This document shows, piece after piece, positions 1 to 10,927 of a DNA stretch of 64,000 bases. A model generated the notes under the pieces. It was not told where the DNA came from. It worked only from the letters and a program-made list of their open reading frames with translations, and ran no database searches. Source of the DNA: Puccinia triticina (taxonomy: Eukaryota > Basidiomycota > Pucciniomycetes > Pucciniales > Pucciniaceae). The DNA lies in assembly GCF_026914185.1 (NCBI RefSeq), contig NC_070558.1, positions 3,720,001 through 3,784,000 on the forward strand, written 5' to 3'. Both the position numbers and the translations under genes were made by a program. Numbering within the stretch: position 1 is the first letter of the stretch; every line of letters begins with the position of its first letter.

Positions 1-756
1 TCTGCATGCTGCATGGTATTGCACCCATAGAATTCACAATGGCAAACAAGATTGGGTGTTTTAGGCATGTTGCGACTAGAGTTTGTTTCAATTGGAGTAG
101 GTTGAGGATGAGTGATTTCAGAGCTCTTCTAGATATCAGATAGGAAACCACGAAGAAATTTACATTCATACATAAGCTGCTAAAAGCTGGTTGATGCAAG
201 CTTTATATCATTGCTACTCAGATACCAAGATCGACTTTTTTCATGCTCATTTTGAGGAAAGAGTTACGTACATGGCACCCAAGAGTTGCATGTGCATATC
301 TTGACACACCACCTGACCAAAGAATCTGCAAGCCATGAAATTGATGTGATGTGCTAAGATCATGCATGAGTGCGAGTCATTTAGATAGCAAGATGAGCAT
401 ATGTACATATCATGTGCTTCAGTAGATGCTCATGAGGAGCTGGCCAAGATCGGGCTTCATCTCACCGCGCGCTGCTTCCTCATTGAACTGGATTTACATT
501 TTTCAGTTGGATTGAATCTAAAGTTCCAATGCCCGTTATAACCCCGCAACCATCACGCCTTCAGATTCTGTTTTGGAGGAGACTGCATCAACTGAATCAA
601 CATATTTGCGTTGTTTTAGCCTTTTATAAAATTTTACATTATAAAAAGTGTGTGGTATCCATGGGCCACAATTCTTGCAATCACATCCTCCCCCATTACA
701 AAAATTATTAATTGTCAGAGGACCTCTCTTGTCTCAATCAAGCATCTCATCAGCCA

Positions 757-1176
757 ATGGAACCTTTTCGTGCTATTCTATCTCCAATACAAATTGTTTG
801 GCTCAAAGACATGCAGACCAAGATTGATGAATCACTCAAGATTTTTGAGCCAGATTCTCATGAAGAACAACAATTGAACATTAGCAACACCAAAGAACGG
901 CAACATGAGGCTTGGCGTTGGTATATTTTGTGTGATGGCAAAGTCAGAGCGGGCGCACAAGATATGCGTATTCCTGAATGGGCAATCCCAAATGTCAAAG
1001 CCATATGGGATGCTAAAAGGAACCGTCTTGGAAAAGGTATTTGGCTTGAAGTTTCTCTTCTATTTTTCTGTTGAGCTGATTTATGAATTCACATTCGACA
1101 AGGACCATTGATGTTTTCCACCCCAGATACCACGCCAGGGGGCTTGGTGGGCCCGGCAGCAGGCCAGCATCCTTAG
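757..1176 (+). CDS. Unrecognised small two-exon gene or gene fragment
   Basis: I do not recognise this protein. The reading frame from the ATG at 757 runs to a donor (AAAG|GTATTT) at 1037. A splice to the acceptor ending CCCCAG at 1126 keeps the frame and ends at TAG 1174-1176, giving about 109 aa. The sequence is soluble, rich in W, K and E, with a central WRWYILCDGK segment. The frame is open upstream of 757, back to the stop at 709-711. An acceptor-like TGTCAG at 713-718 suggests an earlier exon, so the start is uncertain. It could be a fragment of a lineage-specific repeated family. Confidence 0.3.
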
Positions 1177-2162
1177 GATCATCAATGGTAAAAGATTGAA
1201 TATAATGTGATCGTGAGTTATTAGAGCAAAAGATAACTGCTAACTTCCTGTAACTAACTGTTTGTTATATCAACAGTTAGCTGCATCATCTCCCTGTGGA
1301 TCCTAAACTACTGCTCCATTTGTTCCTGACTGTATTCTTCGCTACCTCTGTCTGGATGTATAGTAATTCTTTGGTTTGCTCTGCTCCAGATTCAAGTGAA
1401 AGATTCAGGATCCCCATCTATCTCATGTCTGTGGTTGTGCATGGTCATGAGATGGCTTGTGTCCCCAACACGTTAGACAAATCTCTGCTTTACGTGGCTG
1501 TGTCTCTGTTTTTGAATCTACTTCAGCTAGCGTTCAATTTTTTATGTATTGAGGTTGTTTGGAGATATTAGATTATGCTTTGCGGTGATCAGATTTTGCC
1601 GGCAAAGTTATTTTGCTTTGGCTTAACACTCAGAAAAGGCATTGAATTTGCTGGATGTTGCATGGGATTAAAGAATATGTGGCATTGGCGCTTGCTCCCG
1701 AGCAAGAAATATCAATGGTTGGGGCTCATGTACGATCAGACATTTCATGTGTTTGGTGTCACTGTCATGTTCGCGCGTACATGGGCGGGAATCTGCAGCA
1801 AGATAAAATGATGATCATACATTTTTTCACGGCCAATCGGCCCAAATATTCAGATTGTAATACCAAGTTTGGAACCAGCAATGCATTTGCCCAAAGTCAC
1901 CCACATGTACGCGCATACATGAGAGGGAAACTCAATTGACCAAATAAAAACCCCTTTCACAAACTGAGAGCCAAACTACGTTCTGCATGAGCCAAGGTCC
2001 TTTGTAAATTACATAAAACCCCAATCGCCTTTCATTCACAATAATAATCTGTCTCTCCCCTAACCATGACACCACATGATTTGTGTAACATATAATCTGG
2101 ACCTCGTCTGGTGTTCCCCCTCCTGACTCTGCTCTTTTTTCCTGTGGTTCCTTTACTTCAGA

Positions 2163-3268
2163 ATGTTGTTATCCCAGTCTCATTTTTCTGATGGCAAACC
2201 ACCAGTTGGTGCTGCAAAAGTTAATCTTGCCTACTCAACAATCCTACCCAATTCCAATTCATCATTTGCTCGTTGTATCGCTGCCTTCACACGAGCTCTC
2301 CTAGACATAGAATACAACCGCAAGAAAACCCCTTCGGAGTCATGGAGGCTCCCTCCCTCTGCCCACAATTTCCATATTGGCTCTAACCTTCCAGACTCCA
2401 TTCTCATACAGCCTATTGATCCCATTCCTGTTGGTTCACCATTACCCACCTCACAGAAGATATCCCCAATCTTTCGAATCCTATTTGTCCAAGACCTCTC
2501 AAAATCTCATTTTCCTGGTGTTACTTTTTGCTGGTCTCATCCATGGGATTCTCACTGGAACCAACTTTTTGCAAAATTTATCCTAAAACATTGGAGGAAT
2601 GCCTATGCAGCTGGAAAATTTACTCCGTTTTTCATGGATCCGGTTGAAGCCTCAAACACATCCTTCCAGCTGGGCGTACTCCACCGATGGTTTCTTGGAA
2701 GGCAGAAAGGATTACGATTGGGTCAGTTTTCAGAACAGCGCAAATCCAAGAAGAAAAAATCTGAATGTAAATCCAAAGTACGAATGCAGGTATGCCACAT
2801 TCTTGCTTTTCTCCTGCCTGCCATGTGGGCTAAGCTCTTTAATAACTTCAGATCTCGCAACATCGTCAAGAAACGCTCTCTACACTCCCATTGAGCCCTA
2901 ACACGAAATCTCTATTTGATAACATCAAGGCTACCTCTGAAACTGAGATCAATCCCCCTCGCTCTCTGTTCAAAATTCCTTTGCTCTGGAGGTCAGAAGA
3001 GTTTTCGAAATTTGCGCAAGAATTGGATCAGATTTTTATTCAGAAGAAGACTAGCACAAAAGGACGCCAATTTGTACACGATTTTGTCTTGGAGGCTCGC
3101 AGGCAGACTTCAATCACATCTCCTCCAGCTGGCTTCAAGGAAGTTCCTCGTAATCTTCCGTTGAACTGCTACTCATCGGAATACTTGGTGACGCTTTCGG
3201 AGTCCCAGAGGAATCTTCTAAATCCACAAGCGCCCATCAACATATCAGGATTGTTAACAGTCGGATAA
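2163..3268 (+). CDS. Unrecognised two-exon gene, about 347 aa
   Basis: Exon 1 (2163-2789) and exon 2 (2852-3268) join in phase 0 across a 62-nt intron with donor CAG|GTATGC and acceptor CTTCAG. The intron is the same size as those of the neighbouring helicase gene. The two exons are in different frames and each stops or shifts without the splice, which supports a real gene. The protein has no clear signal peptide or membrane segment. It carries a Lys-rich stretch near the end of exon 1 (around residues 195-205) and a C-terminal half with repeated charged and aromatic residues. I do not recognise the family. An acceptor-like ACTTCAG just before the ATG (2155-2161) means a further 5' exon is possible. 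It converges on the helicase pseudogene, whose last codon is about 158 bp away. Confidence 0.5.
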
Positions 3269-3425
3269 GGCTCTCCCTCCAGAGTAAGTATTTTCACCAA
3301 CCTCTTAACCTATCATATTGTTCATGAGTAGCTGAGCACATTCATATTGCTCATTTCCCCCCGATGGTACACTAAGCCTATTATATTTACGACCCATTCT
3401 TAATTCAGTAAGTGCAAACATGAAA

Positions 3426-6400
3426 TTATAAAGAAATCACGCACACTGCAAGCTCTCCCTTCCTTTTCTGTACCTGATATATGTTCATTTCCAGACTTCC
3501 TTTTAGATAGTATCGATAAACATGAACTGGATGAACCTGTCCCAAACAGTAAAGTCAATCAACAGCTTGGACTTCTGCTGCAGGGTTCCAACCCGGTTCC
3601 TGAATCATGTATCATTATTAGGTTTCTCCTCTCCCCCTGTAACAAAATCAAGATGGCTTACCATCATATATACATTCTGAGCGCAACGCAAATCAATGCC
3701 CACCCCGGCAGCTTGGATTGAGGCCAAGAGAACATTGCACTGTTTGTGGGTTCGAAACTGTTTGAGGTTTTCATCACGCTTTCTGATGGTCTGGTCCCCA
3801 GTGAGCCATGTCAATCTGATACCATTCTCCTGTAGTGCTCGCTCAATACTATCAGGTTGAATCAGAATCAACACATATATCATTTCCATGATCAAAATGA
3901 CAAATAACTTACATCCCCAGAAAGCCAGTGAAACTGGAAAATACCACTGCCTTTGTCCTCTCAATCCCTTGAACCCCACTCAAGAAGATCTTCAGGTTCT
4001 CGACTAGGTGGACAATCTTTCCTGAATCCTGCCATCGCCATTTTGGTTGATGCTGTATCTCTGACCGTGCAAATAATGGATGGTTGCAAAATTGACGAAG
4101 CATTGTCAACTGTCTGAAAAACTCTGAAGAATCCCATCGTTCCCCCGCAGTTCGTAGCCTCCCAAAAAGCTCAATAAACGTCTGGTGCAGATCTTTTGAA
4201 ATCTCCTCCCACTCCGAGCTGATTTTGAAAAGTATAAATTTCTCCACTTTCTCGGGAAGATTCAACAAGACGTCCTTTGTTCTTCTCAAGCAAACAGCAT
4301 CCATGAGTTGATTTAAGGTCTTGATTGCCTCTCACACACCCACGTTCATTTGAGGGACCAGACAGCTCCTCCAGATCCACTCTTGGTCCCATGGATGTAT
4401 TTTCAACAGGGTAATCAAGCTTTGCAAGTCGGTCCATCGGTTTTGGACAGGTGTTCCTGTCAAGCAAAGAACAAACTGGCACTGAAGATTTTGAATGCTC
4501 TGGGTTTGGTTTGTCGCTGCATCCCTTATCAAGCTATCATCATAAAAATGAATCAGCACCATGTATGCCAATTTTCCAGATCATTCAATTCACTTACTGG
4601 GCTTCGTCCAATACTATCCTGAACCAGAACAGATCTAGAGCTCCAATGTTGTGCTGGTTGGGGTGTTTCTTGTTACCACTTGTTGTGGTATACAAAATGG
4701 GAAAAATCAAAAGTTTTCTCTCACTAGTATATTTCACCCATAGAAGGCCTCAAGATACAACCAAACAGGCCCCTTAATCAGATTCTACAGCCAAATTAAC
4801 CCCTAGTCACCGCTGAAAGCGTAACTGGAGCTCCACTGCACTGGAAGTTAGACCCTCCGGAACACCTGTAGCACCCTGTCATTCCCCAATATACACATAC
4901 ATTTCCCTACTCCATGGTATCTCCACTGCATATATTAGTTTGCCTTTGTTTTCTATCTGCATTACATCATTCAGCACTGCCCCTGTAGTCTGTGCCATTG
5001 TTCTCCACAGTCTAGAACTTTCACCTCCACTTTTGTTTGGTTTTGTTGCATCACATGCCATTGTTCCCTGCATCATGCATGCACTCCTTGCATAAATTGT
5101 ACACAGCCCAAGCCAGCAAAAATCCCTCACTGGGGCTGCCCTGGAGCTAAAATCCCTCACATTTGTCTATATAAGGAGCTCTCTCCCCCCCCCAATTTGG
5201 TTCCTCAGTTTATTACTGATCAGTGATTCACTCACCACCTTGTACTCTCAACACTTACAACTTACAACTATACTCATAACAACCCTTATATATCAATAAC
5301 AACTCTTTATACGGTGTCTCGAACAAACTCATCTTGAGCATCCACTCCTATCACCTAATTAAAACTTACCAAGCTGAGCTTGGTGAGTCTTGTAGCTGGT
5401 AGTATAGAAGGGCAGAGCTTGCAACTCCTTCATCCCCTTCTCCATTCAGCAAAAGGGTTTCAAAACCACTTTTGAGTCTTACATCGTTCCAATCATTTCG
5501 TAAGTTGTCAAAATCAGCATTGTCGACTGCAGGTCTTCTCTAGAAAGGCTCTTCCGATCGTCTCCATGGAAAACCTTGTAAGGGATTGCATGATCTCTGA
5601 AATGGAGATCAATTTCGTTTTTCCAATTTGAAAGGGTTGCAAGAGGGCAGATGACTAGTGTAGCTGCAGATTGTTTGTTGGGATCAGCTTGTTGGAAACT
5701 TCTTCCATTGTTACTTGTTGCCAGAATAAACGCAAGGGTTGTCAATGTCTTTCCTAATCCCATATCATCAGCTAGTATTGATCCCTGAGACCTGTTGTCA
5801 TTCCGTTCCTCCACGCTAGAATTCGAATCTTCTTCAAAGTAACTGCAAAGCCAGGCATTGTCATGGTGGTACCACAAGGATTCTGGCTTGTTGTTCTGAG
5901 AATCTTCATTCTCGAGGAGGAATTTTAGGGCAGATATCTGATGGGGTTTCATGTTTGTCTTGCACTTTTGAAGTGATGTTGAAATCCAAGCAGGTAGTCT
6001 GGAGTTGTAGTCTCTAGTGGTTTCAGACGTGAAGTGCGGAATTGAAAAGAAAACATCTGGGCTATAGTTCCAGATTGGGCTGAGTTCCACTTCGGCAGCT
6101 GCAAAGGCTAGTTGAATTTGAGATATGTTTTTGGAGCAACCGAAAACACAGCCCCTCAGCTGAGGCTGTATACAATTCTTCGTCACAAGAAAGGCACGCA
6201 ACTTGACAAGGGCTACATCATTAGGAGAGATGTCTCGTTCGTTGGGTGGAGTTGAACAGCTAGAAACTGGCCCTAATAATGGACTGAGATATTCACTCTG
6301 CTTTTGACTGAGATCTCCAAAACAATTATGTGGTGCACAGTATATGTGAACTAGGTGTCGGCCTCGTTGAAGAAAAGCTACCTGAGGGACATCACAAGGC

Positions 6401-6465
6401 AGGGTTACAGTTCTAGTGGAAGTTAAGGAGATGATAAACTGGCCAAGACAGAAGGTTGAAGACAT
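3426..6465 (-). pseudogene. SNF2-family (Rad5/HLTF-like) ATPase pseudogene, two premature TGA and an LTR insertion
   Basis: SNF2-family DNA translocase remodelling chromatin or stalled forks; nuclear. Order on the minus strand: Q-motif MKPHQ (residue about 172), Walker A DMGLGKT (about 234-240), motif Ia LVICPLATLSNW, motif II VLDEAH, motif III LTGTPVQN, LRRTKDVLLNLPEK, LRQFCNHP, then helicase-C motif V AAGVGIDL and motif VI. DEAH forms only by splicing the intron 4597-4534. Other introns are 3912-3849 and 3661-3600 (62-64 nt). The last exon (3599-3426) reads EPGWNPAAEVQAVD, stop, LY-C-LGQ, then YYLKGSLEMNIY. TGA at 3557-3555 and TGA at 4334-4332 both sit where the family has or tolerates Arg, and both equal CGA with one C-to-T change at a CpG. 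The second motif VI Arg is Cys (TGT for CGT). An LTR lies between motifs Ia and II. There is no RING insert between the lobes, unlike Rad5/HLTF. An N-terminal extension upstream of 6465 is possible. Confidence 0.85.
4685..5483 (+). mobile_element. Solo LTR inserted in the SNF2-family gene
   Basis: About 800 bp of non-coding sequence interrupts the helicase frame. It matches the LTR at 60461-61411 (opposite strand) at both ends and in the middle: both share GGCCTCAAGATACAACCA, the TATAAGGAGCTCTC box, the segment TAGTATAGAAGGGCAGAG and the end TTTTGAGTCTTACA. It is flanked by TTGTT (4680-4684) and TCGTT (5484-5488), a 5-bp target duplication if one copy lost a CpG by C-to-T change. No internal region is present, so it is a solo LTR. 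The TATA-like TCTATATAAGGAGC at about 5164 would be the LTR promoter. Confidence 0.75.
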
Positions 6466-6605
6466 TTTGGCAAAAGGGATGGGTAATTTTCTTTTTTTTT
6501 GTGTTGTGAAAATGGGAACTGAGAAAGATAGGGGGACAGTGTGTTCCTTTTGAAACGTTCTAGCAAGGATCCACTGGGGTTATTACTGGCCATGATTATA
6601 TCCAA

Positions 6606-8025
6606 AAATCTAGCCTGAGTTTGTTTGGCACTAACATTTGGGCTCCTCAGCTCTGAGATTTGGGTTAGGGTGTTGCAAATGGCTACTTGATGACAAGAGC
6701 ATGCAGGTTGACCTCAACATATCATCAACATGAGATCATCTCCCCTGTGCCCTTCTTGAATATTCAATCTTTTGTAATCTCACAGGCAAGGATATTGGTA
6801 ATCATTGTTTGTGCCTTTTAAATTCTACAGTGTAACATCCAATATGTGTGATATAGTTGTTTTGGATTCATGTCACATTTGCAACTGCAAAATATAACAT
6901 TTCCCCAAAAGCATACGTACCTCACATGAATGAAACATGCAGTGAAGTTCATCTTGCATACCCATCTAGTTAGTCTCATGGCTCTTTTCATTTTTCAAGT
7001 AGCATAACTTTCCGATATAACACAGCCTTGGAAGAAGTCACATTCATCGTGCCTGTCTGTCACAGTGGAATGGGTTTTGAAGTGAAGCACAGCAATCTTT
7101 TTCACCAGGGCAGGTCACAATGAAAATCTTTTCTGGAGTTATGATTGAGTTGATCTGGTGTTCCACACAAATTCAACTGGATTTACCGGTCAAATGTAGT
7201 TGATTAATGTCTCAATGTATAATCAGTTGACCTCAATTTACCCACATGAAATCAAAGAGTTCTACATAGAATTGTATTAAATCCCAATAGTTTTATGGCT
7301 GACTTGAGACCCAAAACAACCTCATTTTTTAACCTTACTGACGCATCAATTGTGAATCACTTCTGAATGAGGTTCAAATCATATCTGAATCACTTATGAC
7401 CAAGTTCACAATCACGTAGGGATAAGTTACTGTTCCCATCCGGCTGACATCCGACCAAAACTCACATAAAATTCAGCGGTGGCACTCCCTGGGGAGTGGG
7501 AACATATCTCCCCTGGTGATGTGCTCTTCAATTCCTAATTGTTTTTCTTCCAGCGTGTCGGTTTCATTTAGATAATAAATTCCAATTCAATATTCTTTTA
7601 GATTGTCATCCCGTTATGATGCCAAGCACACCCCCATCGTCCGGGCCAAATCAAGACCTGCCGAGCTCTCCTGGATCTGGGCGTATGAGCACCGCGCCCC
7701 ACGGCCGTCGCCGGCACATCGACACCCGCAAACATGGCAGCAAAAGCAAGAAAAACAGGGCATGGTGTGCCTGGGTGGCCAAAGGGCCGCTGGCAGCCAG
7801 CGCCCAGGGGGGCAAGAGCGCGCCCGCCAGCACATGCTCTTTGTGGGCGCGGCCCGGGTCTGGGGGCTGCCCGGGTCCGGCAAGCTGGGCCCCAGAGCAG
7901 ATGGACATCCGGGCACAATCGCCCACTTCTCTCCTTCTCTCAAACACGGGCCCGACAACACGGATCAGATTCTAGGCTATTTTTGTGGTTAGACATCAGT
8001 GTGGAAGCCCCGTCGCGGGTTGGGC
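6606..8025. other. Intergenic, no gene seen
   Basis: No ORF with recognisable content. A short dyad GGCACTCCCTGGGGAGTG at about 7483 recurs almost identically at about 55128, with related flanks, and may mark a dispersed repeat. Base composition changes from AT-rich to GC-rich at about 7600, before the ORC2 stop codon. Confidence 0.6.
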
Positions 8026-9315
8026 TCAGAGCGAGTCGATCTGGGCGAGGATGAGTTCGAGCTGGTCGGGGTCGAAGGCGATCCAGATCCATTCCTGCTG
8101 GTCACGCTTCTCGGGCGGTTGGAGGTGGGAGGGCGGGGGGAGGGTGGAGGCGCGGATGATGTGGTGGTCGCGGAACTCGACGAGGAGGGCGTGGAGCTGG
8201 GAGAGGGCGGAGACGATGAAGTGGGAGCGGGCGCGGTCGAAGAGGGCGGGGATGGAGATGGCGAGGGGCGGGGCGGGGAGAGTGGGGTGGTGCGGGGGTA
8301 GGCCGGGTTGGAGGTCTGCGGGGAGGGCGTTGAGGGCTTGGAGCTGGTGCTCGGCGAGCAGCCGGAAGAGCGCCTTGGCCTTCGCGGTCAGCGAGGCGAG
8401 CACGTGGAGGGTGGCCTGGACGGTGGGCGGGCCGGGGGGGAGCAGGTCGGGGACGGCCCTGGCGGGCTGGAGCCCGGTGGGGGGGAGGACTGCGGGCGGG
8501 AGGAGGGCGTTGAGGGTGCCGCTGAGCAGGCTCTCGAGGGTGTAGCCGGTGGGCGTGGGCAGATGGTGGTAGAGGGCGTTGAAGCTGGGCGGGGCCGCTG
8601 GCTGGTGCAGGCTGCTGGGTCTGGCGGCGAGGAGGTGGGTGGGCAGGCGGAGGGGCGCATGGATGTGGTCGAGGGAGGCGAGCAGATGGATGGCGGGCTG
8701 GCTGGCGAGCAGGCCGAGGATGGCCAGGACGGTCGGGTGGCTGAAGTTGGGGGCGTCGAGGTTGTGGAGGAGGATGGCGATGGGCGGGCGCGGCGGGGGG
8801 GCGGCGGCGGCGAGGAGGGCGCAGAGGCGGGCGGCGTGGGCCTCGAGGGCCTCGAGCGAGCGCGGCTTGCTGCTCTGCGGGGGGAGGGGCTCGGCGGGGC
8901 GCTGGGCGATGAGGGTGTCGAGCTCGGCGAGCAGGCCGGCGAGGTCGCAGCCGGGCTGGAAGCCGTTGAGGACGAGGGCCTCCCAGCGGCGGCCGGCGAC
9001 GAGGTGGTGCTCGAGGAAGCGGTTGAGGGTGGCGCGCTTGCTGCCGAGGCCGTAGAAGAGCAGCGAGAAGCCCTGGGCGAGCTCGGCGGCCCACTGGGCC
9101 CAGTGCTGCTCGGCGCCGGCGAGCGGCTCGGCGCGGAAGCCGGCGAGGAGGGCGGGCAGCGGCAGGGGCGAGTCCGGGCGGGGGCGGCTCGCGGAGAACA
9201 GGCTGGCCGAGCTGGGCGCGGGCCTGCCGTGGGCGAGGAGGTAGGCGTCGGCGGGGTTCTCGGCGCGCAGGAAGCCCGGGTGTGCCTCGGCTGGCGGCGA
9301 GCTGGAGTCTGCCAT
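8026..9315 (-). CDS. ORC2: Origin recognition complex subunit 2
   Basis: ORC2 subunit of the six-protein origin recognition complex that marks replication origins in the nucleus and loads MCM. The 429-aa frame is uninterrupted from ATG 9315. Family landmarks in order: GFSLLFYGLGSKRATLNRF (about residues 80-100), LVLNGFQPG, ILLHNLDAPNF, HLLASLDHIHAPL (the ASLDHINAP-type block), a Y-H-L-x-T-P-T-x-Y-T-L-E-S block, and the C-terminal winged-helix part ending DPDQLELILAQIDSL. The N-terminal region is short (about 80 aa before the AAA+-like core), where many ORC2 proteins carry a longer disordered tail. There are no introns. Codons are extremely rich in G/C at third positions, unlike the SNF2, RING/TRAF or LST8 genes here, and Ala/Pro/Leu replace many residues. 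It is divergent from the RhoGAP gene with a short shared upstream region. Confidence 0.93.
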   Translation of the reverse strand: MADSSSPPAEAHPGFLRAENPADAYLLAHGRPAPSSASLFSASRPRPDSPLPLPALLAGFRAEPLAGAEQHWAQWAAELAQGFSLLFYGLGSKRATLNRFLEHHLVAGRRWEALVLNGFQPGCDLAGLLAELDTLIAQRPAEPLPPQSSKPRSLEALEAHAARLCALLAAAAPPPRPPIAILLHNLDAPNFSHPTVLAILGLLASQPAIHLLASLDHIHAPLRLPTHLLAARPSSLHQPAAPPSFNALYHHLPTPTGYTLESLLSGTLNALLPPAVLPPTGLQPARAVPDLLPPGPPTVQATLHVLASLTAKAKALFRLLAEHQLQALNALPADLQPGLPPHHPTLPAPPLAISIPALFDRARSHFIVSALSQLHALLVEFRDHHIIRASTLPPPSHLQPPEKRDQQEWIWIAFDPDQLELILAQIDSL

Positions 9316-9481
9316 CGATTGGGTGTTGAGCTGTTTTTTTTGCGGGGGAGGGTGCTGTGCTGTGCTGTGGTAGTGTGGTGTGGTGTGGGCTTATGTCAGC
9401 AGAATCACCACTATGTATGTACTGAGTCAGCTGCCCTCCTTCCCCCACCCCCACCCCCGGCGCCCCACCGCACCCCCAGCG
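9316..9481. promoter_or_regulatory. Divergent intergenic region between ORC2 and RhoGAP
   Basis: Only 166 bp separate the two ATGs (97 bp if the RhoGAP gene starts at 9413). The region has GTGT/TGTGCTG-type short repeats (9352-9386) and a C-rich tract CCCCCACCCCCACCCCC at 9442-9458. A bidirectional promoter is inferred from the layout; no specific factor site is recognisable. Confidence 0.5.
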
Positions 9482-10843
9482 ATGAACGACCACCCAGCCG
9501 AAGACGCCACCAGGCTCAGACAGCTGCTCCGCAAACTGCTGCCCACCCGCACACGCACACGCACACGCACACGCACACGACACCCCCCCCACCGCTTCTC
9601 CGCCCTGCTCGCCTGCCTCTGCCGGCCGGTCGCCACCCCCGCGCTCTTCGGAACACCGCTCAGCCAGGCCCTGCCCCTCGCCAGCGAACACCTCCACGCC
9701 TTCTACGGGCCCATCCGCATCCCCACCATCGTCCATGTCTGTGCCCAGCGCCTGCTCTGCAGCCAGGGACTCGCCACCCAGGGCATCTTCAGGATCAACG
9801 GAAACCTCAAGCGCATCAACCAACTCGAACGACTCTTCGCCGACCCCGCCCTCCTCTACGGGAAACTCTTCAACATCGCCGCAACCAGCTCCCAGCTCTT
9901 TCCAGCAACACCAACACCAACACCCACTCCTACCCCCGAGCTCCCCTACTTCAGCCTCCACGATGTCGCCGGCGTCCTGCGCAGGTATCTGTGGGCCCTG
10001 CCAGTTGAGCCTCTCTGCCATGCCCATCCTGCCACTCTCCTCGAACTGACCACCCTGCTTAAAAAGGAGCCGTTAGTCCCCCACCAAGCAACGATGGAGA
10101 TGGTCATCATCTACCGGCGATACACCAGCCAACAGGGCCCCTCGACGGGCGCGAAAGCCGGCCGGAGCAGCACCATCGCCGGCGCCGGAGTGGTCGAAGA
10201 GCTCGAGGGCGTGCTGCGGCGCCAGATGGACAGGCGGGCACGCGACCTGCTCCACTACCTGCTCGAGCTCCTCGCACGCTTCTCGCTCCATGCGCCCGAC
10301 AACCTCATGACCCCCAAGAACCTCGCCATCGTCTTCCAGCCAGGCATCATGCCTCTGCCCTCCACACTAGACCACCCCCACCACCCCCACCATTCACCAA
10401 GAACATCAGGAACAACCGGAGAACAGCCCTTGCAGGACTATCTCGCTCGCATCGACCGCGTCCAGGAAGTCCTCCGCATCCTCATCGACCATTTCGCACT
10501 CCTCTCCACCCTCTTCATCCCCCCGCCCCCACACCATCTCTCAGCCTCCCCCTCCCCCTCCCCCTCCTCCTCCTCTACCACCTCCTCCCCACGCCTGCCC
10601 ACGATCCACGACGACTACCGGCTGCTCCTCCTCCACCCCGACCACGCCTCCCCCTCAACCCCGCCCCACCTGCGCCCCCAGTCCACACTCTCCATCCCCA
10701 CCCCTCCCTTCATCCACTCCTCACAATCTACGCTCATCCTCAACCCCACCAGCCATCTCCCAGCCACCACTCATCATCCCCACCATCATCTCGACCTCTT
10801 TAATTCCTTCTCCTTCATCCATTCGCTCGACGACGGCGGCTAA
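9482..10843 (+). CDS. RhoGAP-domain protein (Sac7-like)
   Basis: Rho-type GTPase-activating protein, stimulating GTP hydrolysis by Rho GTPases at the cell cortex. The RhoGAP fold is recognisable: P-L-x-Q-A-L-P-L-A, IPTIVHVCAQRLL, then the arginine-finger block GIFRINGNLKRINQLERLF (catalytic Arg in GIFR), YFSLHDVAGVLRRYLWALPVEPL, and the late block NLMTPKNLAIVFQPGIM. This matches the Sac7/Lrg1 type. The N-terminus has an Arg-Thr run encoded by an ACACGC repeat (about 9547-9579), and a Thr-Pro run lies inside the domain. The C-terminal 110 aa are low-complexity Pro/Ser/His. I chose ATG 9482 (453 aa); an upstream in-frame ATG at 9413 would add 23 aa. No introns, very GC-rich codons like ORC2. 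Confidence 0.9.
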   Translation: MNDHPAEDATRLRQLLRKLLPTRTRTRTRTRTRHPPHRFSALLACLCRPVATPALFGTPLSQALPLASEHLHAFYGPIRIPTIVHVCAQRLLCSQGLATQGIFRINGNLKRINQLERLFADPALLYGKLFNIAATSSQLFPATPTPTPTPTPELPYFSLHDVAGVLRRYLWALPVEPLCHAHPATLLELTTLLKKEPLVPHQATMEMVIIYRRYTSQQGPSTGAKAGRSSTIAGAGVVEELEGVLRRQMDRRARDLLHYLLELLARFSLHAPDNLMTPKNLAIVFQPGIMPLPSTLDHPHHPHHSPRTSGTTGEQPLQDYLARIDRVQEVLRILIDHFALLSTLFIPPPPHHLSASPSPSPSSSSTTSSPRLPTIHDDYRLLLLHPDHASPSTPPHLRPQSTLSIPTPPFIHSSQSTLILNPTSHLPATTHHPHHHLDLFNSFSFIHSLDDGG

Positions 10844-10910
10844 CCCATCCCCCTCCCTACCGAGAACTTCCCCACCCCCTCATTTATCTACTCTCCTCCC
10901 CCAAAATAAC

Positions 10911-10927
10911 ACACACACACACACACA
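10911..10927 (+). repeat. (AC)n microsatellite
   Basis: Uninterrupted AC dinucleotide run just downstream of the RhoGAP stop codon, close to where the GC-rich island ends. Confidence 0.9.

Noticed and set aside
4598..4620. Apparent DEAQ instead of DEAH in the helicase motif II
   Set aside because: The frame runs into an intron donor; splicing 4597-4534 restores DEAH followed by LIRDAATNQTQ.
8102..10027. 641-aa minus ORF and 566-aa plus ORF overlapping ORC2 and RhoGAP
   Set aside because: They are antisense or shifted frames of GC-rich coding sequence (runs of Arg/Pro/Gly) with no domain; stops are rare because of base composition.
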